A stretch of DNA of 64,000 bases from Lyophyllum atratum (GCA_014905825.1 JACGCN010000005.1:682001-746000); one strand, 5' to 3'. Positions 33,931-45,898 are shown, numbered from the stretch's first letter. Notes: generated by a model from the letters alone, not told the origin. A program made the numbers and translations.

Positions 33931-34883
33931 CGTGCAAGGATGTGGAAGGTGCAGAAGCGTCGAGGGCGCAGAGAGAGATATTGAAATTCCGGCCGGTTCT
34001 GCATCTCCACTTTATACTAGGATTCGAGCCTTTGTTATAACAAGGGACGTGATGGAAGGAGACAAAAGTAGTTGTCTTGGCATTTTCAACCGCCGCCACA
34101 CTACCCGAAAAGGACAAAACACACGTACTTCGTCACTCCATTGGGCCTTGCCGGGAATCGAACTCAGCCAAAGCAAGCATGGTACCTCTGCCCTACAAGA
34201 CATAAAATCGTGTCCTCCTCCGCTCGGAAATTGATGAAGGTCCAATATAGCTTGAAAGAAATAAGATCTACTATCGACAGGACTAATTCCAAAGCTTTCC
34301 TCGACATGTTTGTTTGGTCTAAGTATCTATGGGGAAGTCTACTCGACCCTAGACTGCCAGTAATCTTTACCATGCGCGGCGTCAGTTCGATGATGCAATA
34401 GGTGGATCACCTTCGGAAGGTAAGCAAATCAGTTACCATCCTTCCTCACGCGGGCCGGCTGACGCACTCTGACGCACTATTACACATTTTCGGGACCGCC
34501 CGTGGGTAATATCACTATCACTATCACTTATCATAGGAAGCTGGCGAGGTCTACAGTGAGAAAGGACATCCAAGTGACAACGGCTGACCGGAACAAATTG
34601 CTGCCTCTGGGTTAATATCTCAACGAGGCCCGGAGTATTGGGCCAGATCAGGCCACTACAGCCTTTAGGAGGGGGGTACTCCATATATATGCAGATCCTA
34701 TCTGCGGCGGCATCATGGGATAAAAACGTGTTAGAAACATAGGGACCTCGACTTGATGTTGGGGTGTGAAAGATAAAGGTTATCGGTACCGACTCCCAGG
34801 ATAGGCAAATGCTGACTCCTGAGACAAGTACTGTTTTGTATCAATTTGTATACACCCTTAGTTGCTACCTGAGGGTTCCAAAA
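33931..34883. other. Intergenic region with a short TATCAC tandem repeat
   Basis: Nearly 1 kb without a protein gene. It holds a small simple repeat (TATCAC units near 34506-34531) and a possible tRNA remnant, listed separately. Confidence 0.4.
34142..34202 (-). pseudogene. Possible decayed tRNA
   Basis: The minus strand reads GAGTTCGATTCCCGGCAAGG, a strong T-arm and acceptor-like end, preceded by GGGCAGAGGTACC resembling a D-arm and GCTTGCTTT resembling an anticodon loop. The 3' half of the anticodon stem and the variable loop are missing, so it cannot fold as a normal tRNA. Parent type is uncertain (perhaps Ala or Gly). Confidence 0.35.
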
Positions 34884-34965
34884 CGACAGGCCCGAGACTC
34901 GAACTCGGAATCTCCAGCTGGCGACGCACCGGAAACTGGCGCGTTAACCATTACGCTAACCCGCC
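34884..34965 (-). tRNA. tRNA-Arg(CCG), intron-containing
   Basis: 82 nt. It folds with acceptor GGCGGGT/GCCTGTC, D-arm GCGT..ACGC, anticodon stem CCAGT/GCTGG, loop TT-CCG-G, a 9-nt intron after position 37, variable AGATT, and T-arm CCGAG/CTCGG around TTCGAGT. Discriminator G and a TTTT Pol III terminator follow. Anticodon CCG reads CGG (Arg). The D-arm and variable loop resemble known fungal tRNA-Arg. Confidence 0.9.
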
Positions 34966-35063
34966 GGTGTGTCTCTTGAGTTCGCGTCGCAACCGATATC
35001 CTGAGGTCATCGATCCATCACTAAGAAACAAGGCAAAAAGTCATCTACAAGGAGGCGACAAAA

Positions 35064-35144
35064 CGACAGGCCCGAGACTCGAACTCGGAATCTCCAGCTA
35101 ACCTGGACCGGAAACTGGCGCGTTAACCATTACGCTAACCCGCC
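35064..35144 (-). tRNA. tRNA-Arg(CCG), second copy with a different intron
   Basis: 81 nt. The mature sequence is identical to the copy at 34884-34965, but the intron is 8 nt and unrelated in sequence. The copies are 98 bp apart in tandem on the minus strand, and a TTTT terminator follows this one too. Confidence 0.9.
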
Positions 35145-36421
35145 ACTGAAAAGCCTTATTCAAGTGGAATCACGAGGGACCTACTTTACGAAGGCTGTAT
35201 CGAATATTACACCCCTCACAAGTTTGTCCAAGCTCATCGCGACTAATGTTCTTTTCCCAGTCCGACTACACGAAATCCGGCTCGTTAACTTGTGCGTATC
35301 TCCGATCGCAAGGCTGCCGTCGTTTCGAATGAAATTACGCGGCGTCGGGTCGGCGAATACCTCAATAGGGTCGGTCGATAGATAGCGAAGAGCGGCGGGG
35401 TGGATTCGAGATAGGAAAAGTCGCCCTGGTTGGCCTTCATCCAGGCTTGTAAATCATTTCAGGGATCCAGGAACCCTTCTTCGGACAGTATTAACCCGGC
35501 AGGAGTCACAGACAATGGATAATCGACGTTTCATTCGAAGTATCGTAATGCTGTAAGCCTTGTAATACTTTGCGCATACTCCCGTGGAGGGCTCAGCCAT
35601 GTGGCCATCGTGTTTTGTATTTGACCATTGCTTGTTCGACTATTCATCATAGGCCGAGGAAGTCCAGAAATAATCGACTGATAACGTCGAGAAGGTGGGA
35701 TTTTGCGTGCAATATTCCACCAAGTTCCAAGACTCCAAGAGGTGCTGTCTTCAAGGTGTCAAGAAGGATTACGACCATGACGCTGGGGTTAGGGCGGGTC
35801 TGTGACTTGAAGTGCGTCTACTTTGGTTTAAGAAGTCGCTGATAAGAGCTAATTGACGAGGTTAAAGCTAATGGCGATATCAAAGCCAGACAGGGCAGGA
35901 CACTCGAGTGCTGACCACAAGCTGTATCTGTGCCATATGTCGGGTTGGGTCCACGGGAATCGGAGGGGTAACGTGAAGCAGGAGGACCTTATTGCAAGAG
36001 TGAGCAGAAAGCCCATCGTACACCAGGACCTGTCGACTGAGACATCACGACGCGAAGCTGTAGAACTGGTCGATAGCGAGAAGCAATAATCGGAGAGCAG
36101 TGTGTTGTTACGCTACTGTCAGCTGCTGGTCAGACTCCTGACTCCGGTATAGCTGCATAGAAGGAGCACTCAAAGGCCCCGATTGTGATGAAAGTTCTGT
36201 ATGAATGACTTGTATTGGACCATGGTTGTCACGGTCCGCGGATAGGATGGCCATGAGCACGATCAATCGGTGCCGAACGTGAACAGATATTTCAAACTTT
36301 AGACTCAGCCACTCCCACCTTTTGTTCGTCTCACGTCGCAATTCGTGCATTGCCTTACCACCTCATTTAATACCAGCTATCATATCTTCTCGAAGACGCT
36401 GGTAAACGCTCTACTGCCAAC
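35145..36421. other. Intergenic region upstream of RAE1
   Basis: About 1.3 kb. Several short frames are open (for example 35853-36089, plus strand), but none resembles a known protein. The last 100 bp are the probable RAE1 leader. Confidence 0.4.
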
Positions 36422-37950
36422 ATGTCGTTTTTCGGGGCACAAACCACGACCCCAGCGGCCACAAGCACGACCGCAACCGCAGACAAGGATGTCGAGATGG
36501 CGGATCCCCCTACCGATTCTATCTCCTCAATATCGTTTTCTCCTCAGGCGGACTACTTGGCTGTAGGAAGCTGGGATAATAGTGTACGTTCCTGACCCAA
36601 CCCTTCGCTCGTCGCGGCTCACCAAACCATCACCCACAGGTCCGAATTTACGAAGTCATGGCGGGCGGACAGTCTCAGGGGAAGGCGATGTATCAGCATC
36701 AGGGACCCGTGCTAGATGTGTGTTGGAACAAGGTGCGTCGTTAACACTCTTTGGCGCGTCTGCGTGTTGAAAACGTGCCCTGGCAGGAGGGGAACAAAAT
36801 CTTCTCTGGAGGCGCCGACAACGCTGGGCGCATGTTCGACGTTGCCACTGGCCAGTCGTCGCAAGTCGCGCAGCACGACGCGCCAGTTAAAGTTGTACGG
36901 TGGATCGACGCGCCAGGGGCTGGGATTTTGGCAACGGGTAGCTGGGACAAGACGATCAAAGTGCGCGCTTCCTTCGAATCTCACTAAAGTCAACCTACTT
37001 CACACTCTGACATTTCTTGCCTAGTATTGGGACTTGCGTGCTCCTCAACCACTCGCGACGGTGACACTTCCAGAGAGGTGCTACACCTTCGACGTGCAGT
37101 ACCCCTTGATGGTCGTGGGGACGGCCGAGCGCCACATTCAGATATTCAACCTGACAAATCCCAACACCGCATACAAAGTTCGGCCTTCGTTTCTAGCTCT
37201 TATGGATTCGCGCTTACCTTGTAGCCTTAGACCATCGTCTCCCCCTTGAAATGGCAGACACGTGTCGTGTCGTGTTTCACCGCATCTACCAGTAGTGGCT
37301 TCGCGGTTGGAAGCGTAGAGGGCAGAGTAGCTATTCAGTGAGTAGAATATTGCTTAGTCGCGTAATCCTTTGACTAACGGTTTTCTAGATACGTCGAAGA
37401 TAAAGACTCTGGGTCAGTCACACCATCTCCACAACTCTTCATCTTACTCAACCACACTCGCGATCACAGGAACAATTTCTCGTTCAAGTGCCACCGCCGC
37501 GACAACGTGCCAAACTCCAAAGACCAAGCTTTGGTGTACGCCGTCAACGACATCTCCTTCCACCCCGTTCATGGAACATTCTCCACCTGCGGTAAATCTC
37601 CTCACCCTCGTCTCCCCTAACGGCCAACTCGTTTCGTACGCTGAGACATGCTCCACAGGCTCTGACGGCACCATCCACTTCTGGGACAAGGATGCCCGTA
37701 CGCGTCTAAAGAGTACGTTACCCCATATTCCCCAGTACTCTTAGGCACACTAACGTGATCCTACCTAGCCTTCGACCCCGCCCCCGGCCCCATCACTAGC
37801 ACGGCCTTCAACCGCAACGGCAACATCTTCGCCTACGCCGTCTCCTACGACTGGTCCAAGGGCCACTCCGGCATGACCCCGGGCCACCCGAACAAGCTTA
37901 TGCTGCATGCGTGCAAGGAGGATGAGGTCAGGAAGCGACCGAGGAAGTAG
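36422..37950 (+). CDS. RAE1: mRNA export factor RAE1/GLE2 (WD40 protein)
   Basis: Nine exons (36422-36583, 36640-36732, 36787-36960, 37025-37177, 37231-37337, 37389-37412, 37470-37591, 37659-37712, 37769-37950) encode 356 aa, the family length. It is a seven-bladed beta-propeller that binds NUP98 at the nuclear pore and helps mRNA export. Characteristic segments include PTDSISSISFSP, YLAVGSWDNSVRIYEV, GPVLDVCWN, ATGSWDKTIKYWDLR, CHRRD, YAVNDISFHPVHGTF and GSDGTIHFWDKD. The end, HPNKLMLHACKEDEVRKRPRK, is typical. Exon 6 is only 24 nt. A separate orphan copy of exon 1 lies at 48447-48635. Confidence 0.95.
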
Positions 37951-38417
37951 GCATTGTGAATTTTCTGTCGGGCGCCGGCGTATTTGGCCGTTGTACCTCG
38001 TTTTATGTGACTTTACTTCGTTGTTCTTGCGAACGTGTAATGCTATCCATTGGCGGCTATTGTTATTGTCCGCGTGTCATCGCAGAGGATATGATTATGT
38101 CGCAATGAACCAGACTAAAAAACATATACCATGTGATAGATAGAGGTAAGCATGTCTGGTCGGTGAATCATACTCGAAAAACCTATGTCATAAGAAAGAT
38201 GGAGGAACTCATACTTGGTGGGTAAGGGAGGGAGAATCCAGCCAGTCCAGATATATATATATATGTACAGCAATCAAAATTCAAAGATCATCAGGGCATC
38301 AGCAAGCACAGTACGGCATGGTGCTGTGCTACTCCCCCAAAAGGTTGCCAAATGCAAGCAAGCACCACAGCAGACTTATCTCCCCCATCAGACCTTCTTT
38401 GGCCATGTCTGCCACTC
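37951..38417. other. Convergent spacer with an AT microsatellite
   Basis: About 470 bp between the RAE1 and SRA gene stops. It contains a short (AT)7 tract at 38251-38264. No gene is seen. Confidence 0.5.
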
Positions 38418-40002
38418 TCAGTTCCTCTTCATCTTTTTGAACCCCAACTTTGTAGGTAGCTTCTCTTTCCCCTTCACTGTGCTCCACGGTCTGTCGGAGT
38501 TGTCATCATCAGATGCTGGCCAATGTTCCAAAATATCCACACTCTCTTCACGAGGCCGCTTGGCACGACTAGACTCAGCTGCCATGCTGTATACAGTCTC
38601 AGATGTCCCATGCCTGGACTTTAAACTCTCCATGTACCATGCTGGTGGTCGGTATGGTGGAAGCGGTGTACGTGCTTCTGTTCTGGATGGGCGTGTTGCA
38701 GATCTTGTGGAAGTTGCATTTGAGGAGTGAGTAGGCCTGCCAGTTTGTCTGCTCCCAGAAGTTGTGGGAGGTTGTTTCTGGATCCGAATTGCAGGAAGCT
38801 GATGTGATGAATTCTGTAACTAAATCATCAGGATTTCAAGGAAAAGACAAATATTACTACTTGCCTTAGGAGAGAGCCTTGATGAAGAAGCGAAAGATGA
38901 GCTATAGCTATTTTCTATTGCTCCTGGAAGGGGCAACTGATTTGGCAACCTCTATAAAGACCCAAATTAGTGTCTATCATCAAATAGAAAAGAAAACCCA
39001 CATGAAATTCAAATCTACAGGTCATGTACCCCATTTTCCCCATCTCTCTTGAAACCTGATGAAGGGGTTGAAATTGACCAAGATCATGTGCATGTGAGGT
39101 GTTCTCACCTTCATAACTTGGTAAAGGCCATCATATCGATACCTGTGTCAGGAAAACAGTCCATGAATGGCCAACCAATGACTATTGGTTGAGTGATAAC
39201 ATACCCTTCAGCTGGTGAGTATTTGGAACCCATTTTTCCCTTTTGAGGAGCCCCTCGGACCACACGCACAGGTTTACCATTTGCACATGATACCTAGAAC
39301 AAAAATTTGAGGAAATCTAATCAGGGTTTCCAGAGATATACAGATAAGGAATACCTTCAATGATAAGTTCCCCCTTGTGAATTCCTGATCTTTGCTCTGC
39401 TCAGTATCCCAAGACTAACATGCAAGAAGACATCAACACATTTAACAAAAGGACACAACAGACAGTTTACCTCTTTTCCCCTGAGTTTATCCATCCTTGA
39501 AACCTTGGCCACACGGCCACCTGTCAAATCGTGAGAAAGAATACCTCCATTTAGCTTGGTAAGACATACCTTCCCCAGTATAAATGCTTGGCAAAAATCA
39601 GTTCACATCATATCACATGGTGCAAAAAAGGATCAGTCAGACTCACAAAATTTCCCCCTGGTCCTCATCATCCTCGTAGCCGTGAGACCTGATTAAAAGC
39701 AAGTCAGAGAATATATGCCTTGAGCAACTCAAACCTCACATGACCACGGAATAGGCGCCATATTCGGCAGCGCCGTGAATGCCAGCTCGGAGAGGAGCGT
39801 GCACTCCAGCAGCAGAAAGGGCGTCACGGTTGGGGAATTTCGAGCCCACAGGGTAACCGGGAATTTCTCCATGAATTCTTCTAGAGGATGGAGTTCTCAG
39901 TAAAATTGAAACATAAGATGACAAATCAAAAGAAACCCACGGATCATGGCGGCCTGGGGTTTCTGAGGGTCTGGAGCCCTTGAGCCAATTTGCACTGTTC
40001 AT
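38418..40002 (-). CDS. SRA-YDG domain protein, stand-alone
   Basis: Eleven exons (39941-40002, 39740-39880, 39647-39688, 39570-39586, 39471-39520, 39355-39414, 39205-39293, 39109-39142, 39002-39055, 38865-38951, 38418-38813) give 343 aa. The SRA (SET- and RING-associated) domain fills about residues 22-210: HGEIPGYPVGSKFPNRDAL, GVHAPLRAGIHG, the YDG-type core GAYSVVMSHGYEDDEDQG, FIYTGEGGRVAK, QSKDQEFTRGNLSLK and KYSPAEGYRYDGLYQV. SRA domains bind methylated or hemimethylated DNA in UHRF1 and plant proteins. Here there is no RING, PHD or SET partner; a basic, disordered tail ends the protein. Exon 4 is a 17-nt micro-exon, and intron 10 uses a GC donor (AAG|GCAAGT). Likely a nuclear DNA-methylation reader. 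Confidence 0.9.
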
Positions 40003-40325
40003 GACAGGCGGTGAAACTAAGTGAGGGGGAGATGGTGGTTGCAGAAATGAGGCCTTTTATTTATCTCAGTTTCGCGCCATGTGGTCAATGTTCATTGTAG
40101 TCATGTGACCGCAATGAGTCAAAAAATATCAAAAACGTCATCGATGTTTTTTACTACATATTTGTCCGAAGTCAATGAACGTGTTACAGGAGATGTCGAC
40201 GCGGACGCATCCTATACTTTTGTTGATGGAAAGCCGATGAGACATCGCACATCTTATATTGCTTCAAGATGGTGCTCTACTAAGTATTACACTAATACAA
40301 TAACATTGACGTCGTGCAAGCACCA
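40003..40325. other. Spacer between SRA gene start and helical-repeat gene stop
   Basis: About 320 bp; probable SRA gene promoter and leader. No other feature is seen. Confidence 0.45.
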
Positions 40326-43300
40326 CTATTGCCCTTTCCCGGCATCGTTTCCGATATCCATCCTCTTCCCCCTCTCCTGCTCCATCATTTTCTTCCTCAC
40401 CAGCCCCATCCTCCTCGCGCGATTCCGCTCCTCCCTCTTCCTCATTGCCAAGACCTCCTGTTCCTTCAAAATCCCCAACACCGTCCTCGCCGCCCTAACA
40501 TCCTGTCTCACATATAACGCCTTTACAAACATCTTATACATGGGCCTCACATGTCGTTCAAACGATATTGGCTCCTCCAACGCAGGCAAACTAAACGCCG
40601 GCGCCACCAGCGGCGTACCAAAGGGAACCCCGCTGGGCAGACACCACCTCGCTGACGCGGGGTACCCACACCTCACCATATGGTCGAAGAGTGACTTGAT
40701 TTCTCCAGGGCCGATGGCGAGACGCCAGCGCAAGACCGTCTTGATGATAATATTGATCGTGACTCGGTCAGGCGCGAAGCCGCACTCCTTCTCCAACATA
40801 TCCTTCGTCCGCAACGTGTGACGCACGAGCCTCCCATTGCGCAGCCGATGTTGTCTCAAGAACGCGTGCAGGATGGTGTTCCCGATAGCTGTGCTGGTCT
40901 TGCGATCTAGATGTGGCTGGGCACGCTTTAGCAGTTTACGTGCAGCGTAGGTACGGTTCGCGCGGACGAGGAGAGCGGCAGCATACTTGATGGTCGGGCA
41001 GTGTGTCGGATTACGGGCGAGAATGGAGGTGATAGGAAGCGTCTGGCGGGTGGACGGACATCGTACTCTGAACCCCACGGCCCGAGCCATAGCTTCCCTA
41101 GGGGTCCGCCACCCATTCCGTCGAACCCCAGACGCGTACACTTTGCGTGCGGCAGTATGTGCACCCGCACGAGCGAGGCTCAGCGTAAGCTTGCGCTTGA
41201 AATCGTCTGCGGCACGGGTAGGAGTGGCTGGAACGAGCTGGAGCAGGCGGGACGTGAGGTGGAAGTGGCCAAAGCGAACTAGTGTGCGCATGAGCCGAAG
41301 AAAAAACCGAGTGGTGAAGAATGACTGGGAATGGCGGTGGATGGCCTCGACGATGCTGAGGGCGCGGGCGGGGTGCCCTGAGGCTATCATGATGGGTAAA
41401 AAGAAGCGGATAGGGTATTTGAAGCGGTCCTCCGGCGCTTGCTCGCCGTACAATCTCCACAACGTACGTCCTAGAGCCTCGGCGAGTGGCGGGTCAATGT
41501 ATTCCCGTCTTTCCAGCTGAAAAACACGGAGAATGGCAAGTAGAAGCTGCTCTGCTTGTTCTCGAGACAAGCTGGGCCCGTCCAGAAAGGGGACAGCGAG
41601 ATGCCAGGTGGGCGATGAAACGAGCGCAAGGCCCATTGCACGCGTCGCACGGTCCGAAAGTCGATAGTCATGCTCCTTCGCGAACGTGTAGACATCATAC
41701 GCGGCACGCACATCGCTCGAGAGAAAATGCCACAGGAGCGCCTCCACAACTTCGCACCGGCTCTCCAAGAACATCGATGTCTGCAGCACATCCTGCCAGC
41801 TGGTGCCCTTGCACGCAGTTGACGCCAGCACATAGGCAACACGCAAGTGGACTGTCTGCACAGTCTCTGCACTGCTCCCAGCCTCCCCACCACCGAACAA
41901 CCCGTGCGTGATGCAGAACCGATAACAGCCTTCCGTCAAAGCGCCATCCAAAATCTGAGACGCGACACGAAAAAAGGTGGCAACAATAGCACGAGTGACT
42001 GTGACGGGCTTTGTTCCATTCTCCACCGCCGCACCCGCCTTCCACATCCTCCAAAGTGGACGTATGATATTCCGGATCCCCTCCTTCGCCTCTAGCGCCG
42101 ATAATCTCCGTTCACCAAGTCCTCCATGCATGGTTTGCTCCAGCGCAGCCAGCACCAACACCGGACGCCAGTCCTCCGATGGCACCTCTCCCACCCCTTC
42201 AACATCAGCAGGCTCCTCCGTTGACGAAGTGACGCGTTCTGGAGCAGGCAAATGCGGGGCCTTGTAGATCGCGAGCAGTAGAAGATTACCCCAGCGCGTA
42301 TCGAGTGCGACATCGGGCTTGAATGCAAGCTTGGCCTGTGACGCAGCCCAATGGCGGATAGAAGGCGGTGTGCGGTTGAGGGCGGAACTCGGGAAGAGAG
42401 CGGTGCATAGTGCGGTGCTAAGCTCGGTAGGGCCAAATGCGGTGGGGCGCTTCAAAGGTGTTCTGTTGCTGGACGGGATCGCCTTTTCCTGGTCATGGAT
42501 AGCAGCTGCAAACCGGGAAAGGCGGGTGGCGACCATAGAGAGGACGCGGGCTTTGAGTGCGGGACTGAGTTCGTGGCCATGTGACAGCAGGACCTGCCAT
42601 AGAAGGTCAACCAGGCGGGCATGTAGGTGCGCATGTAACTCGAGAACTTTGCAAAGGCGTTGGACGAGCTCTGCGATATGCTCTGGGGAGCCTAGGGACA
42701 GCAGAGTCTGGAGGTAGGGCACATGGATCTCGGGGTCACAGGTGTGCCGCCAGATGCGGAGGTACTGCATCGTTGCTTGGGAAAAGGCACGCAGCCGTGG
42801 ATCGTCTGATGAAAATTCTGATATCAGCGAACGTAGGAGGCGGTATAGACAGTGTGGTGCTCACCAGGCTGCAAGGATTCGCCCTCTGCAAGGACGACCT
42901 TCGTTAGCAGAGCGCGCATAACCCAATATCGGTCCGTGCCATTGAGGGACTGCCCGAGCACTTTCTCCTTATCCCGTGCAACCTCCAGCACAAAAGCCCA
43001 ATGCGTGGCATGGTCATCCTCTCCATCCATATGTAGTACAAATTTGTTGAGGTATATGCAAAGGTTCCTCGGTTGCGGGAGGGAAAGCGACCCGAGCAGG
43101 CTTAGTAACTCTGTAAGCTGCTTCGACGAGAGGCGGCAAAGCTGGTTGAGGGCCTTGATGGAGCCGTACAGCATTTCCAGGGTATCTGCGGAGAGAATGT
43201 GGGGGGTTGAAGAGCGGAGGTTATGTGGTGAGAGAAAATTGCTGAGTGTCTCCAAACTGTCGATGTCGGCCATACTGGAGGCCGCAGAAGTCTGCGGCGT

Positions 43301-43657
43301 GGGATGAGCTGCTGGAGAGGATTCTGAAGCGGCAGGAATGGCTGCTTCTAAGTCTACAGTTGAGCATGCAGCATGAAATGCGCGAGTGCCAGCAATACGC
43401 TTCCCAACAAAAGAATAAGGTAACCGCGCATTTGGTGCACATGTCACCGGCATCGGCACATCATCATGCTTGATGAGCCCATATCCAAATAGTGCTCTAC
43501 GCGCCACTGTACTAGAACGGAACCTATCCAGCCACAACTTCAGCTTCGCCAAGGACCGAACCTTCAAGACTTATACTCACCGACAAGTGTAAACGCCAAT
43601 GGTGCTGGTGCCGCATCCGTCCAAAGCTCGGACGGTCGACTGGCACCATCGCAACAT
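40326..43657 (-). CDS. Large helical-repeat (PPR-like) protein, probably mitochondrial
   Basis: Three exons (43581-43657, 42865-43523, 40326-42805) encode 1071 aa. The upstream exon was chosen because it joins in phase and gives a basic N-terminus (RFRSSTVARRALFGYG) suited to mitochondrial import; a downstream start near 43463 is possible. The body is almost all amphipathic helices with repeats of roughly 35 residues, such as GHPARALSIVEAIHRH, RFGHFHLTSRLLQLV, RAGAHTAARKVYASG and ANRTYAARKLLKRAQ, as in pentatricopeptide-type proteins. I see no catalytic domain. The tail is very basic (KREERNRARRMGLVRKKMM). A role in mitochondrial RNA processing or translation is inference from the class. It is divergent from the P0 gene. 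Confidence 0.78.
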
Positions 43658-44197
43658 TCCATGACATGGAAAGTGTCTGAGCAGCTCGCGTCACGGTGGG
43701 GTAAGGCGCGTCGTGGCTCCCCAGGTTATTTCTTCGCCCGACGTGCGGAGGAAGAAAGATAGAAGGGCAACCTGCGCCACGGAAGTCAGTGTTAGTATGT
43801 ATAGCTAAAGAACGAGGAGAAGACATGGGTACGCACAAGGCACTCGCGTCGAAATTTGCAGACTTGTTGCTGGACTTGAACCCAGGACCTGGTTTCCGAG
43901 CCCCGGGTACTGCCGGTTCGGGGCTCGAACCTTAATTCGCCGACATCCACACAAAGATTTGGCGATCGCTGCGAGACTCCATCCACAACTGTTTGCCTTG
44001 AAATATCCATTGGCACCGACAGGTATGCTCGCTCGTCGTCGCCGTGTGCTCGTTGCTGATCGCTTGATTTGTGCAGAGGTCAATCGGGAGGCTTATTAGT
44101 TATCTTTTGAACTTTTACCAAAACTCACGTATGTCTGTTTTCTTCTCGACGTGGCGAGAGCGTACTGACGGAGGGGGACAGTTCACTAAAAACTACA
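43658..44197. promoter_or_regulatory. Divergent promoter region of helical-repeat and P0 genes
   Basis: About 540 bp between opposing start codons. It contains an imperfect GC-rich inverted repeat around 43902-43931 (GGCTCGGAAACC-like and GGTTCGGGGCTCGAACC). The ribosomal gene promoter should lie in the last 200 bp. Confidence 0.45.
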
Positions 44198-45413
44198 ATG
44201 GGTGCTACTCGTGCTGAGAAGGAGCTCTACTTTATCAAGCTCAAGGAGCTTTTGGCCAAGTACTGTGAGTATCCATTTTGTCTTACATTTTGTTTGACAT
44301 CTGAACCCAAAATCGCAGCCTCCATCTTCCTGGTCAACGTCGACAATGTCGGCTCCAACCAGATGCATCAGATCCGTCAAGCCCTCCGCGGCAAGGGTGT
44401 CGTCCTCATGGGCAAGAACACCATGGTCCGCCGCGCTCTGCGCACCATCCTCTCGGAGAACCCTCAGTACGAGCGTCTCCTCCCCCACATCAAGGGCAAC
44501 ATCGGATTCGTCTTCACCGACAAGGAACTCAAGGAAGTCCGTGACATCATCGTCGCCAACAAGGTCGCCGCGCCCGCCCGTGCCGGTGCCTTCGCACCCT
44601 TGGACGTCACTGTCCCCGCCTCCAACACCGGCATGGAGCCCGGTAAGACCTCCTTCTTCCAGGCCCTCGGTATCCCCACCAAGATCGCGCGTGGTACCAT
44701 TGAAATCGTGTCCGACGTCAAGGTCGTCACTGCTGGTACCCGTGTTGGGACGTCCGAGGCGACGCTCCTGAACATGCTGAACATCTCGCCGTTCACGTAC
44801 GGAATGACCGTTGTCCAGATCTTCGACAATGGCAACACGTTCTCGCCTGAGGTTCTCGATGTTGATGAGTCTGAGCTCATTGACCGCTTCATGTCGGGTA
44901 TCAAGACGATTGCGGCCATCTCATTGGCTATCAACTACCCCACCATCGTCTCGGTCACCCACTCGCTCGTCAACGCGTACAAGAACCTCATTGCCATTGC
45001 TCTGGCCACCGACTACACCTTCGAGGGTGCGGAGAAGGTACATTTTGCTTTCTTTCTTGCTTTCGTCTTGCCCATGTGATTATTAAATTCACACACTGAA
45101 AATCCTGAGCGCCTCAAGGACGCTGCTGAGCATTCATTTCGATGATGGACTTTTTACAGTCGATGTCTTGCATTGTTTTACACAACCATGCTAACTTCTC
45201 CCTTCTTTTAGATCAAGGAGTACCTCGCCAACCCCGAAGCCTTCGCTGCTGCCGCTCCCGCCGCCGCCGAGGCTGCTCCTGCCGCTGCGGCGCCCGCTGA
45301 AGAGAAGGAGGAGGAGAAGGAGGAGTCCGACGACGACATGGTGAGTACTGTTCCTATTAGTCAAGTTTTGGTACTGAGCACGTTGCATGCAGGGCTTCGG
45401 GCTCTTCGATTAG
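44198..45413 (+). CDS. RPP0: 60S acidic ribosomal protein P0 (uL10)
   Basis: Four exons (44198-44264, 44319-45037, 45212-45340, 45393-45413) give 311 aa, the usual length. P0 anchors the P1/P2 stalk to 28S rRNA and recruits translation factors. The N-terminal rRNA-binding part ([33 protein letters not shown]) is followed by the stalk region, an Ala/Glu-rich hinge and the conserved stalk end EESDDDMGFGLFD. The last seven codons, including the stop, form a separate 21-nt exon carrying GFGLFD. Codon use is strongly C-biased in wobble positions, as expected for a very highly expressed gene. Confidence 0.97.
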
Positions 45414-45898
45414 TTGTGTGTCGGCGTTCCGCTGTCCGTATGTACTGGATGGGAATAAAATGTGTGATAGACCACCGGCCCGTAAGAACTTTGAGAACGC
45501 ATGCTTGTGAGGGAAAACCGCGGTCGAAGCACGCTGAGAAGGCAGATTGAGGCAACCGGCGTAAGGTCGGCAAGGTGTGATGAGCATGGATGTTCCGGCT
45601 TGGCGGGGATATACGCATCAACGATGACTCTGTTTATGACCATGGCTATGACTTCAGTGCGGTGCAAACAAATTTCACAGCTATGGAGCGCTTCAATTCC
45701 AGTAAATTCCACGCCGGTCGATCGTGAAAACATCGATATCGTCGTGTACTAGCCTTCCTGATCATCGTCTAAATCGAGATACCCCGAGTCGAACGAACGT
45801 TTCTCGGTGGCGAAGACCATATCCGATAATCATTCCTAATCTGGAGTATACGGGCGATTTCAAGACTGCATAAGAAACATCGATTTCGACCACCAGCC
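45414..45898. other. Spacer between P0 and TPS1
   Basis: About 485 bp, P0 3' UTR plus TPS1 promoter. No gene is seen. Confidence 0.45.

Noticed and set aside
40987..41520. 177-codon plus-strand frame
   Set aside because: Antisense shadow of the large helical-repeat gene; Arg/Ser-rich composition comes from the other strand's codon use.
43850..43935. tRNA-like strings (GGTTCAAGTCC and GGTTCGAGCCCCG on the minus strand)
   Set aside because: No matching 5' acceptor half or D-arm could be found, so no tRNA fold forms.
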